Assembly: GCA_043747875.1 (NCBI GenBank)
Contig: JAYTOI010000020.1
Location: forward strand, 11,464-75,463
DNA length: 64,000 bases
Origin: CADEED01 sp043747875
GTDB taxonomy: Bacteria; Pseudomonadota; Gammaproteobacteria; Steroidobacterales; Steroidobacteraceae
Reading direction: 5' to 3'
Shown here: positions 27,337 through 34,536 of the stretch, one piece after another
Position numbering within the stretch: the stretch's first letter is position 1
Layout: the number at the start of each line of letters is the position of its first letter
The notes under the pieces: generated by a model
What the model was told of the DNA's origin: nothing
What the model saw: only the letters and a program-made list of their open reading frames with translations
Database searches by the model: none
Program-made: the position numbers and the translations under genes

Positions 27337-28779
27337 ATGCATTTGGAATTTTTTGGCGCGGCGGGCGAAGTGACCGGTTCCTGCCACATCCTGCGCGTGG
27401 GCGGACGGGAGCTGCTGCTCGACTGCGGCATGATCCAGGGTGGCCGCGACGCGCCCGAGCGCAACCGGCAGCCGTTTCCGTTCGATGCCGCCGCCATCGA
27501 CGCCGTCGTGCTGAGCCACGCGCACATCGACCATTGCGGGCGGCTGCCGCTGCTCGTGAAGCGCGGTTATCGAGGCCCTATCTACACGAACTCGGCCTGC
27601 GCCGCGCTGGTGCCCATCCTGCTGCGCGACTCCGCGAACCTGGCCCGTGCGGACGCGGAGCGCGCGAACCGCCACGCGCCCCCTGCGGCACCGCCACGCC
27701 AGCCTCTCTACGACCTCGACGACGTCGCGGCCACCCTTGCGCTGCTGCAGCCCATTCCGTACGACACCCACCGAGAGTTGCTGCCTGGGGTCACGGTGCG
27801 CGTGCGCGACGCCGGCCACATCATGGGATCGTCGAGCATCGAGCTGTGGGTCACCGAAGGCGCCGTCGTTCATGGCGCGCCTCCGGCACGACGCAAGCTC
27901 GTATTCTCGGGCGATCTCGGCCAATACGACACGCCCATCCTGCACGATCCATGGAGGTTCGAATCCGCGGACGTGGTGCTCATGGAGAGCACCTACGGGG
28001 ACCGTCTGCATCGCGGCCGCGAGGATACCGAGCGCGAGCTCGGCGCCATCCTCGCCGCGGCCGCGCGCGACGGCGGCAACGTCGTCGTGCCGGCGTTCGC
28101 GGTCGGCCGCAGCCAGGAATTGCTCTACCTACTCGCGAAGAACTACGCCGAGTGGCACGTGGCGCGCTGGAAGATCTTCCTCGACAGCCCGATGGCCATC
28201 GCCGCGAGTCGCGTCTACTGGCAGAACCCGGAGCGCTTCGACGAGGAGGCGTCGCGTCTGCGCGCGAGCTTCAAGGGCATGCCGCCGCTGCCCAACCTCG
28301 TGCTCTCGGAGAGCTCGGAAGATTCGCGCGCCATAAACTCGGTGCGCGGCGGCGCGCTCATCATCGCCGGCAGCGGCATGGCGAATGGCGGACGCGTCCT
28401 GCATCACCTCGCACACAACCTGCCGCGACCCGACTGTCACGTGCTCATCGTCGGCTTCCAGGCGCCGGGCACGCTGGGCCGGCAGCTCGTCGATCGCGTG
28501 CCCGAAGTGCGCATCCACGGACACACCGTGCGCTGCCAGGCGCAAATACACACGCTGGGCGGCTTGTCGGCGCACGGCGATCAGGCCGCGCTGCTGCGCT
28601 GGTACGACAGCTTCACGCCGCGGCCGCCGGTGTATCTGGTGCACGGCGAGGTGCGCTCCGCCGAAGCATTGGCGGTGAAGCTGCGCGAACGCGGTGCAAG
28701 CGCCACGGTCACTCGTCCCGGCTTGAAAGTCGAGCTGTCGGACTTGAACGTTCTGGCCCGCGATGCGCCCAATGTCTAG
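27337..28779 (+). CDS. MBL-fold/beta-CASP RNA metallohydrolase
   Basis: A 480-residue CPSF-73/RNase J-like metallo-beta-lactamase protein. It opens MHLEFFGAAGEVTGSCHIL; the metal-binding HxHxDH is LSHAHIDHCGRLPLL; the third His is in VRDAGHIMGSSSIEL; the aspartate motif is FSGDLGQYDTPIL; the beta-CASP insert includes NVVVPAFAVGRSQELLYLL; the last His is in LVHGE. The family (YsgB/COG1236) comprises putative RNA exonucleases or endonucleases of unclear bacterial role. The ATG at 27337 starts at the conserved N-terminus; a far longer frame runs back over the divergent oxidoreductase gene and is not used. Confidence 0.9.
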   Translation: MHLEFFGAAGEVTGSCHILRVGGRELLLDCGMIQGGRDAPERNRQPFPFDAAAIDAVVLSHAHIDHCGRLPLLVKRGYRGPIYTNSACAALVPILLRDSANLARADAERANRHAPPAAPPRQPLYDLDDVAATLALLQPIPYDTHRELLPGVTVRVRDAGHIMGSSSIELWVTEGAVVHGAPPARRKLVFSGDLGQYDTPILHDPWRFESADVVLMESTYGDRLHRGREDTERELGAILAAAARDGGNVVVPAFAVGRSQELLYLLAKNYAEWHVARWKIFLDSPMAIAASRVYWQNPERFDEEASRLRASFKGMPPLPNLVLSESSEDSRAINSVRGGALIIAGSGMANGGRVLHHLAHNLPRPDCHVLIVGFQAPGTLGRQLVDRVPEVRIHGHTVRCQAQIHTLGGLSAHGDQAALLRWYDSFTPRPPVYLVHGEVRSAEALAVKLRERGASATVTRPGLKVELSDLNVLARDAPNV

Positions 28780-28782
28780 AAT
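28777..28782 (+). promoter_or_regulatory. -10 candidate for the MFS gene
   Basis: TAGAAT overlaps the MBL gene's stop codon and lies 32 bases before the ATG at 28815, consistent with a 5' leader of about 25 bases. No good -35 is visible at 17 bases. Confidence 0.3.
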
Positions 28783-28814
28783 CCCCCGCACCTAACAATC
28801 CGGATTTCACCCTG

Positions 28815-30116
28815 ATGAATGTCGAAGAAAGCCGCGACGGCTCGATGCTGGATCGCTTCATGTCCTTCGCCGCTCGCGTGCAGCCGCGCGAGAAACGTCA
28901 CGTGGGGCTCGGTATCGTGCTGCTGTTCTGCGTGTTCGCGGGCTACGGCGCGGTCAAGCCGGTCCGCGACACCATCGGCACCGTGATCGGCACCGAGGCG
29001 ACGCAGGACCTGTGGTGGTTCACCGCGCTGTTCGGCATCCTCGCGGTTCCCTCCTACGGCTGGCTGGTGGCGACCGTGCGCCGCGCGGTGCTGTTGCCGG
29101 CTATCTACGGATTCATGGCGGTCGGGTTCACGCTGTGCGCGTGGGGCTTCTGGATGTACCCGAAAGACCCGGTGCTGTCGCGCGTGTTCTACGTGTACAT
29201 CAGCGTCATGAATCTCATGACGATCTCCATCTTCTGGAGCTTCCTGCTCGAGGTGTTCGACAGCGCGCAAACCAAGCGATTGTTCGCCGTGATCGCGGTG
29301 GGCGGCACCGCGGGTGCATTCTTCGGGCCGCTCATCACGCGCGGCGTGGTCGCGGCCATCGGCAACCACGGCGTGCTGCTCGTGGGCGCCGGTTTTTACG
29401 TGGCCGCGTTGTTCCTGCAGCGGCTCATCATCCTCGCGCCGCGCAGCTCGGATTCCGCGCCCGCGGCACTGGCCGAGCAGCAGCGCCCCATCGGCGGCAA
29501 TCCGTTCGCGGGGTTCATGCTCGTCATGCGCTCGCCGTACTTGCGCGGCATCATGCTGTTCATCGTCGGCATTTCCGCCATCAACACTTTCCTGTACTTC
29601 GAGGCCATCGACATGGTCGCGAAGCGCTTCAACGAAATCACGCGGCGCACCGAAGTGTTCGCGAACCTCGACGCGATCATCCAGGGCCTCACGGCGCTCA
29701 CCCAGCTCTTCCTCACGGGTCGCATCGCGACGCGCTTCGGCCTCACGCTGCTGCTCGTGGCGGTGCCGTTCATCATGGTGCTCGGCCTGACATGGTTCGC
29801 GTTCTCGGGCACGTTCATGGTGCTGGCGATCGCGCTCATCGTGCGGCGCTGGGGTGAGTACGCGTTCATACGCCCCGGCCGCGAGATGCTGTTCAGCCGC
29901 GTCGACAAGGAGAGCAAGTACAAGGCGAAGAACCTCTGCGACGTCGCCGTCTACCGATCGGCCGACGTGGTCTTTGCGCAGATCAAGCAGCTCTTCGATC
30001 GCATCGGTGTGAGCGGCATGAAGGAAACGATGATCGTGGCCGGCGTGTCGTTCGCGTGGGGTCTGAACGGCTGGTGGCTCGCGCGCCGGCACGAGAAGGA
30101 GGCGCCGAAGCCGTAG
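28815..30116 (+). CDS. MFS-type transporter resembling NTP/NDP exchangers
   Basis: A 433-residue polytopic protein with about 11-12 hydrophobic helices. The YGAVKPVRDTIGT start, GTAGAFFGPLITRGVV in the fifth segment and RRWGEYAFIRPGREMLFSRV followed by KYKAKN match a bacterial group annotated as NTP/NDP exchange transporter-like or general MFS proteins. The basic residues in KESKYKAKNLCDVAVYRSAD are well conserved in that group. A free-living bacterium would not be expected to import ATP, so the real substrate may differ. The start at 28815 (MNVEESRDGS) lies after a short AT-rich leader. Confidence 0.8.
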   Translation: MNVEESRDGSMLDRFMSFAARVQPREKRHVGLGIVLLFCVFAGYGAVKPVRDTIGTVIGTEATQDLWWFTALFGILAVPSYGWLVATVRRAVLLPAIYGFMAVGFTLCAWGFWMYPKDPVLSRVFYVYISVMNLMTISIFWSFLLEVFDSAQTKRLFAVIAVGGTAGAFFGPLITRGVVAAIGNHGVLLVGAGFYVAALFLQRLIILAPRSSDSAPAALAEQQRPIGGNPFAGFMLVMRSPYLRGIMLFIVGISAINTFLYFEAIDMVAKRFNEITRRTEVFANLDAIIQGLTALTQLFLTGRIATRFGLTLLLVAVPFIMVLGLTWFAFSGTFMVLAIALIVRRWGEYAFIRPGREMLFSRVDKESKYKAKNLCDVAVYRSADVVFAQIKQLFDRIGVSGMKETMIVAGVSFAWGLNGWWLARRHEKEAPKP

Positions 30117-30167
30117 GAACCATCCGGCAGGCATGGAACTCGCTTCGCGCCAGTCCGTCTGCCGGTC

Positions 30168-30365
30168 ATGCCTTCGAGTGTCATACGGACATATCGATAC
30201 GATCCCGTCGACCATCGTCTGGACGTGGTGTTCGTCTCGGGCCGGCGCTATCGGTATCACGACGTGCCGGAACACCTCTACGACGAGATGCGGCGCGCGT
30301 TCTCGAAGGGCGAGTTCTTCAATTCGAATATCCGCGAGCACTTCCGATACACGCGAGTGAACTGA
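30168..30365 (+). CDS. KTSC domain protein
   Basis: A 65-residue protein covering a single KTSC domain: VIRTYRYDPVDHRLDVVFVSG, then YRYHDVPEHLYDEM, then SKGEFFNSNIREHFRYTRV. The domain's name comes from a Lys-Thr-Ser-Cys pattern in other members; here the SKGEFFN core is kept. Function is unknown, although some members sit next to lysyl-tRNA or nucleic-acid proteins. It is 51 bases downstream of the transporter gene and could be cotranscribed. Confidence 0.8.
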   Translation: MPSSVIRTYRYDPVDHRLDVVFVSGRRYRYHDVPEHLYDEMRRAFSKGEFFNSNIREHFRYTRVN

Positions 30366-30400
30366 TGGCCGGCGCGCGACCGATTGCGCACCGGGCGAGC

Positions 30401-30422
30401 CCTGTCCCCATTTACCCCATTA
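30401..30422. repeat. Fragment resembling the 25-kb palindrome arm
   Basis: TGTCCCCATTT at 30403-30413 matches, in inverse orientation, the AAATGGGGACA core of the palindromic element at 25005-25118. It is followed by a second TACCCCATT. It again lies at the stop codon of a gene (the minus-strand gene ending at 30420), the same insertion preference. It looks like a truncated or diverged copy. Confidence 0.45.
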
Positions 30423-32609
30423 CGCAACGGCGGCGTCGGAAGCCTTTTTCTCGTGCGGTAGAGTGATGCGGAAGCGGGTGTATTCACCCTGCTTGGTCGC
30501 GATTCCGACCTTGCCGCCGGCCTTGTTGACCAGGTCGCGCACCACGTCCATGCCGATGCCGCGCGCGCCGTCCTGGCCGACGGTGGTGAACCCCGGGCGG
30601 AAGATCAGACTGGCGAGCTTGCGCGCGTCGACGTTCGCGGCGGCTACCGGCGTCATCACGCCCTGGCGCACGGCCTCGGCGCGGATCTTTTCGTGATCCA
30701 ACCCGCGACCGTCGTCCTGCACGCTGAGCTTGAACCCCTCCGTGCCGGCGCTCATGAACTGGACGGCGACGGTGCCTACCTCGGGTTTGTCGAGCGCGGC
30801 GCGATCGGCGGGTGCCTCGATGCCGTGGCGGATCGCATTGTGAATGAGCTGTCCGAGGATCTTCTCGATCGCGCGGCGATAGTTCGCGGGCACGTCATCG
30901 AGGCCCACGACCACCAGCGAGACACGCTTCGAATACATGTCGGCGAGGAAGTGCGCCATCTCCTGCAGGCTTTCCGCCGACAGGTCCGAGAGCCGTGCCG
31001 ACTTGGCCGTGGCACCGAGGGCCGCCTGCTGCACAGTCGTGGTGGCGGAGCTCGCTACGCCGGTGCCGATGCCGGTGCCGCGACCGAGGCGCGGCTGGCG
31101 GATCGTCGTGCCGGTCAGCGTGGCCGAACGCTGCGTGCCCTCGATGGGCATCGGATCCAACGTGCCGTTCTGGGCGCGCCAGTCGCGCAGCCGCGCGACG
31201 ACTTCGCCCTGAATGGCGAGATGGCTCAACAGGTCGTCGAGCTTCACGGCGAGTGGCAGGAAATCGTTGCCGGACAGCGTGGGCTTGTCGCGCAGCTCGC
31301 CGAGCGCGGCTTCGAAGCGCTGCGCGCGCTCGCCGACGGATGGCAGCGGCAGGCGCTCGGCGCGCGCATGAATGCCGCGGATGAGCTCGAGTATGAGCAC
31401 CAGCTTCTCGCGGAATGCCTGCGGCTCGCGCGCGGGTAGTTTGATGATGGCGCGCAGCTGGCCGGCCTTCTCGCGCGCGTCGGACAAGAAATGATCGAGC
31501 CGCGCCGCGTCGACGTGCACGATCTCCTTGAGCACCTCCGACATGCGCGCATCGGGAGGGTCGATGATCTCGGACGGATCCGGGAGCGTCGGCTTCGCGG
31601 CCGCGGCCGCGGCCGATTCCGGCTTCATCACCTCGGGCGAGGTGATGGTGGTCGCGAGGTAGTGCGCGGAATCGGTGCCCAGGCTCGGCGTCGCGGCCGC
31701 GAGTCGCACGGCCGGCGCTTCCATGGGGGCTTCCGCGGTCGGCGCGGCTGTGCGAACGCGCTCGGACGGCAGTGAATCTTCGGTGAGGTTCAGCGAGCCG
31801 AGCTCGAACTCGGCGGTGGTCAGCGCGGGCTCGGGCGTCGCCGATGCAGCCGGCGTGGGCCGGTCGGTGGCGGGGGCCTGCAGCCACTGCGGAATTTCTG
31901 CTTCCGGGGGCAGCTCGAGCGGCGGCGGTGACAGCGGCTCGATGGCCACGGGCGCCGCGGCCGGGGCGGTCATCGCGGCGGCATCGACCGAGGTGATATC
32001 GGCAATGGCGGCGCCTTCCGGTATCACGAGCGCGGGGCGTACACCGGTCTCGCCCGCGAGTCGCTTGGCGAACGTGTCTTCGTCGAGCGCCGGCACTTCG
32101 ATGGTGTGCGGCACCATGCGCGGCGCGGAGATGCGCTCCACCGAAACGATGATGTGGTGCACGCGGCCGTCGACGACCAGGCGCGCGAAGCGGATCGCGA
32201 GATGGCGCGAGCCCGAATGCACGCGCTGCAGGGGATTCGCGGTGGCGTCCACGACGGCGGTGGGCTCGGCCTTCCACAGCATTTCCAGATAGGCAACGGC
32301 CTCGCGCCGCATGTGCACGTCGACCAGCTCGGCGATGACCTGCACGAACGCGGTGCCCGTGGCGCAGGTGTGGCCTAACAACTCCGGCGCGACCGCCGAC
32401 GCCTCGCCCATGAGCTTGTGCTCGCGATCCAGGAACAACACGCCAGCCTGGGACAGCTCGAGCATCGCGTACGATTGCGCGCGCGCCACGACCAGCTGCT
32501 CGTCGCGCGACCGCAGCGCGCCGCGCTGGGTCAGGGCGTAGAGGGCTACGCCGATCAGGCAGATGAGCGCCGCCGCCAGTGCCACGATCGGAAAGGTGAG
32601 GAACTCCAC
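30420..32609 (-). CDS. Membrane-anchored Hpt-like/CheA-type ATPase protein
   Basis: A 729-residue protein. One membrane helix (residues about 5-27); a PAS-like region (about 45-160, SQAGVLFLDREHKLMG); a Pro/Ala-rich linker (about 195-350); a helical region (about 355-480) with a possible phosphotransfer histidine H414 in ELIRGIHARAERLPLPSV; a second linker; then a CheA-style ATPase domain with N-box LIHNAIRHGIEAP (N591), DDGRGLD, GFTTVG and GARGIGMDVVRDL. It ends right after the ATPase, lacking the CheW-like P5 domain of CheA. The Hpt match is weak. It is the last of three minus-strand genes with the receiver-kinase (7-base gap) and receiver-TonB genes, suggesting a dedicated signalling unit. 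Confidence 0.85.
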   Translation of the reverse strand: MEFLTFPIVALAAALICLIGVALYALTQRGALRSRDEQLVVARAQSYAMLELSQAGVLFLDREHKLMGEASAVAPELLGHTCATGTAFVQVIAELVDVHMRREAVAYLEMLWKAEPTAVVDATANPLQRVHSGSRHLAIRFARLVVDGRVHHIIVSVERISAPRMVPHTIEVPALDEDTFAKRLAGETGVRPALVIPEGAAIADITSVDAAAMTAPAAAPVAIEPLSPPPLELPPEAEIPQWLQAPATDRPTPAASATPEPALTTAEFELGSLNLTEDSLPSERVRTAAPTAEAPMEAPAVRLAAATPSLGTDSAHYLATTITSPEVMKPESAAAAAAKPTLPDPSEIIDPPDARMSEVLKEIVHVDAARLDHFLSDAREKAGQLRAIIKLPAREPQAFREKLVLILELIRGIHARAERLPLPSVGERAQRFEAALGELRDKPTLSGNDFLPLAVKLDDLLSHLAIQGEVVARLRDWRAQNGTLDPMPIEGTQRSATLTGTTIRQPRLGRGTGIGTGVASSATTTVQQAALGATAKSARLSDLSAESLQEMAHFLADMYSKRVSLVVVGLDDVPANYRRAIEKILGQLIHNAIRHGIEAPADRAALDKPEVGTVAVQFMSAGTEGFKLSVQDDGRGLDHEKIRAEAVRQGVMTPVAAANVDARKLASLIFRPGFTTVGQDGARGIGMDVVRDLVNKAGGKVGIATKQGEYTRFRITLPHEKKASDAAVA

Positions 32610-32616
32610 GGCCGGC

Positions 32617-34536
32617 CTATGAAATGGCGTTGGCCGCGACCAGCGCGCGCGGATCGCTGGTGCCGCGATCGCCCAGCGCCTGCATCATCTGCTCGATCGC
32701 CACGAGCAACTCGTCGCAGGAGGCGATGCGATGCTCGCGCGATTTCGACATGAGTCGCTCGAGCAATGGTTGATAGGAAAGGTGGTGCACGGGCAATTCC
32801 GGCACCGGGGCCATCACGTGCTGCTGGAGCACGTCGATGGCGGAGGCACCGAGATAGGGCTTCTTGCCCGCGAGCATCTCATAGAGGATGACGCCGAGAC
32901 TGTACACATCGGTACGCGCGTCGAGCACCTCGCCCTGCGCCTGCTCGGGGCTCATGTAGTAAGGCGAGCCGCGCAACACGCCGGTGCGCGTGCTGCCGTC
33001 ACCCGAGAGCAGGCTGCGCGCGAGACCGAAATCGATGAGTACCACGCTGCCGTCGTCGCGCAGCATGACATTGGGTGGTTTGAGATCGCGGTGGATGAGG
33101 CCGGAGTCGTGCACCACTTTCAGTGAGCGCGCGATCTCGCGCAGGAAGGCGATGGCCTCGTCGGACGTCAGCGGATTCTGCAGCCGCGCCTTGAGGTCGC
33201 CGCACGGGAAATATTCCATCGCGAGGTACTCGACGCCCTCGTGAATGCCGTAGTCGAACAGATCGATGATCGACGGATGATCGAGCGCTGCAATGGCCTC
33301 GAACTCGCGCTGGAACATGATCGCGCGCTGCCCGGTGTCGCTGGCGTCGCCGGAATGTTTGCGCTTGGACACCTTCAACGCGACGTTGTGACCGAGATCC
33401 TCGCAGATCGCCAGATAGACGGCGGCCGCCTCGGACTCGCCGATCTTCTGCAAGATCGTGTAACCCGGGATGTGGTGAGTCTCGGGCGCGATCTGCTTCG
33501 ATTCCTTCGTCTGTGCCTTCGGCATATCCGGCGGCGAAGACTCCGACGCCGCGCGCGCGGCCGGCAAGGAGCGGGCGGCGGGTTCATCGGCGTCCGCCGC
33601 CATGACCTTTGCTTCGGCCTTCACGTCGGCCTTGCGCGACTCCGGCACGGACCCGACCGCCGCGCGGGCGGCGTGCGCGAGACTCGCACCCGTGTGCGTG
33701 GAAATGTGCGGCTTCGCCGGCGGCTCGACCGGGGTCGCCTGCGCCGCCCGCGCGGCCTGCGCGAGACTGGCACCGGTGTGCGTGGATACATGCGACTTCG
33801 CGGGCGGCTCGGCCAGCGCGGCTCTGGCCGCCTGCGCGAGCCCTGCGCCCGCCTGCGTGGCGCCGGGCGATCGCACGGGATGTTCGGCGAGCGCGGTCTG
33901 CGCCGCCCGCGCGAGGGCGGAGCCCGTTCCCGTGTGCGTGGAGCTGAACGCCTTCACGGGATGCTCCGTCAGCGCGGCTTTCGCCGCCTGCGCGAGGCCG
34001 GAACCGGCGCCGGTGTGGGTGGCGCGCGGCGACAACGGTGGCGCCGCTCGCTCGCCCTCGGGCCTGGAAGGGCCGTTCGCGCTGCCGGCTCGCGCCGCGC
34101 GCTGCGCAGCCTTCTCGATGGTGCGCAGCGTGAGCTTGATCGAGCGCGTCAGCCGCTGCGGAGTCAGCAGGCGCTTGGGTAGATAGTCGGCCGCTCCGAG
34201 TCGCAGGCTGCGCACGGCCGTGAGCTCGCTGCCGCCCTCGGCGAGCACGATCATCTCGGGGAAGCCGGCCTGCCCGCGCAGCTTGCGAATCCACTCGAGC
34301 CCGTCGGTGGTGGGCTCTTCGTAGCTTTCGTCGAACGCCAACCCTAGCAGGACGATGTCGTAGTCGCGCGCGGTCATCGCGGTGCGCACGCGGCCGAAAG
34401 AAGACCAGTCCATGATCACGACCGAATCGTTGGGCCAGCCGACGCCGATGGCGTGGTGCAGCCAGGCGGCGTACTTCGCGTCGCGCTCGATGATGAGAAA
34501 CTTCTGATTGCGCGGCTCTTCCATCTGCCTATTCAT
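32617..34536 (-). CDS. Serine/threonine protein kinase with receiver-like N-terminus and THTG repeats
   Basis: A 639-residue protein. Residues about 11-140 resemble a response-regulator receiver, with a conserved Lys (YLPKRLLT), but the phosphoacceptor position reads LLGLAFDES, so it is probably non-phosphorylatable. Residues 172-295 contain five imperfect 22-28-residue repeats beginning THTG or TQAG and continuing SLAQAARAA. A kinase domain (about 359-610) follows: VALKVS (K388), catalytic HRDLKPPN, metal DFG (502-504) and activation-segment GSPYYMSPEQ; the glycine loop is degenerate (KIGESEAAAV). ATG 34536 overlaps the upstream gene's stop; ATG 34524 is an alternative. No membrane segment is seen. 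It sits between the TonB chimera and the ATPase gene. Confidence 0.92.
   Translation of the reverse strand: MNRQMEEPRNQKFLIIERDAKYAAWLHHAIGVGWPNDSVVIMDWSSFGRVRTAMTARDYDIVLLGLAFDESYEEPTTDGLEWIRKLRGQAGFPEMIVLAEGGSELTAVRSLRLGAADYLPKRLLTPQRLTRSIKLTLRTIEKAAQRAARAGSANGPSRPEGERAAPPLSPRATHTGAGSGLAQAAKAALTEHPVKAFSSTHTGTGSALARAAQTALAEHPVRSPGATQAGAGLAQAARAALAEPPAKSHVSTHTGASLAQAARAAQATPVEPPAKPHISTHTGASLAHAARAAVGSVPESRKADVKAEAKVMAADADEPAARSLPAARAASESSPPDMPKAQTKESKQIAPETHHIPGYTILQKIGESEAAAVYLAICEDLGHNVALKVSKRKHSGDASDTGQRAIMFQREFEAIAALDHPSIIDLFDYGIHEGVEYLAMEYFPCGDLKARLQNPLTSDEAIAFLREIARSLKVVHDSGLIHRDLKPPNVMLRDDGSVVLIDFGLARSLLSGDGSTRTGVLRGSPYYMSPEQAQGEVLDARTDVYSLGVILYEMLAGKKPYLGASAIDVLQQHVMAPVPELPVHHLSYQPLLERLMSKSREHRIASCDELLVAIEQMMQALGDRGTSDPRALVAANAIS
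33652..34023 (-). repeat. Five-fold coding repeat in the kinase linker
   Basis: Five tandem units of 22-28 codons inside the kinase gene encode variants of THTG(A/T)(G)S(G)LAQAA(R/K)AAL followed by EHPVK or EPPAK. DNA similarity between units is high, for example CACCGGTGTGC-like and GCGAGACT stretches recur. Unit 3 is the most diverged (TQAGAG). The region covers protein residues about 172-295, between the receiver-like and kinase domains. Confidence 0.85.

Noticed and set aside
27957..27968. tRNA-like T-loop string GGTTCGAATCC
   Set aside because: It lies inside the MBL-fold gene in a coding position, with no acceptor, D or anticodon stem around it. Chance match.
28776..30341. 521-residue open frame antisense to the MFS transporter
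   Set aside because: Arg/His/Glu-rich composition with no domain; it mirrors the third-position GC of the real plus-strand gene. A high-GC shadow.
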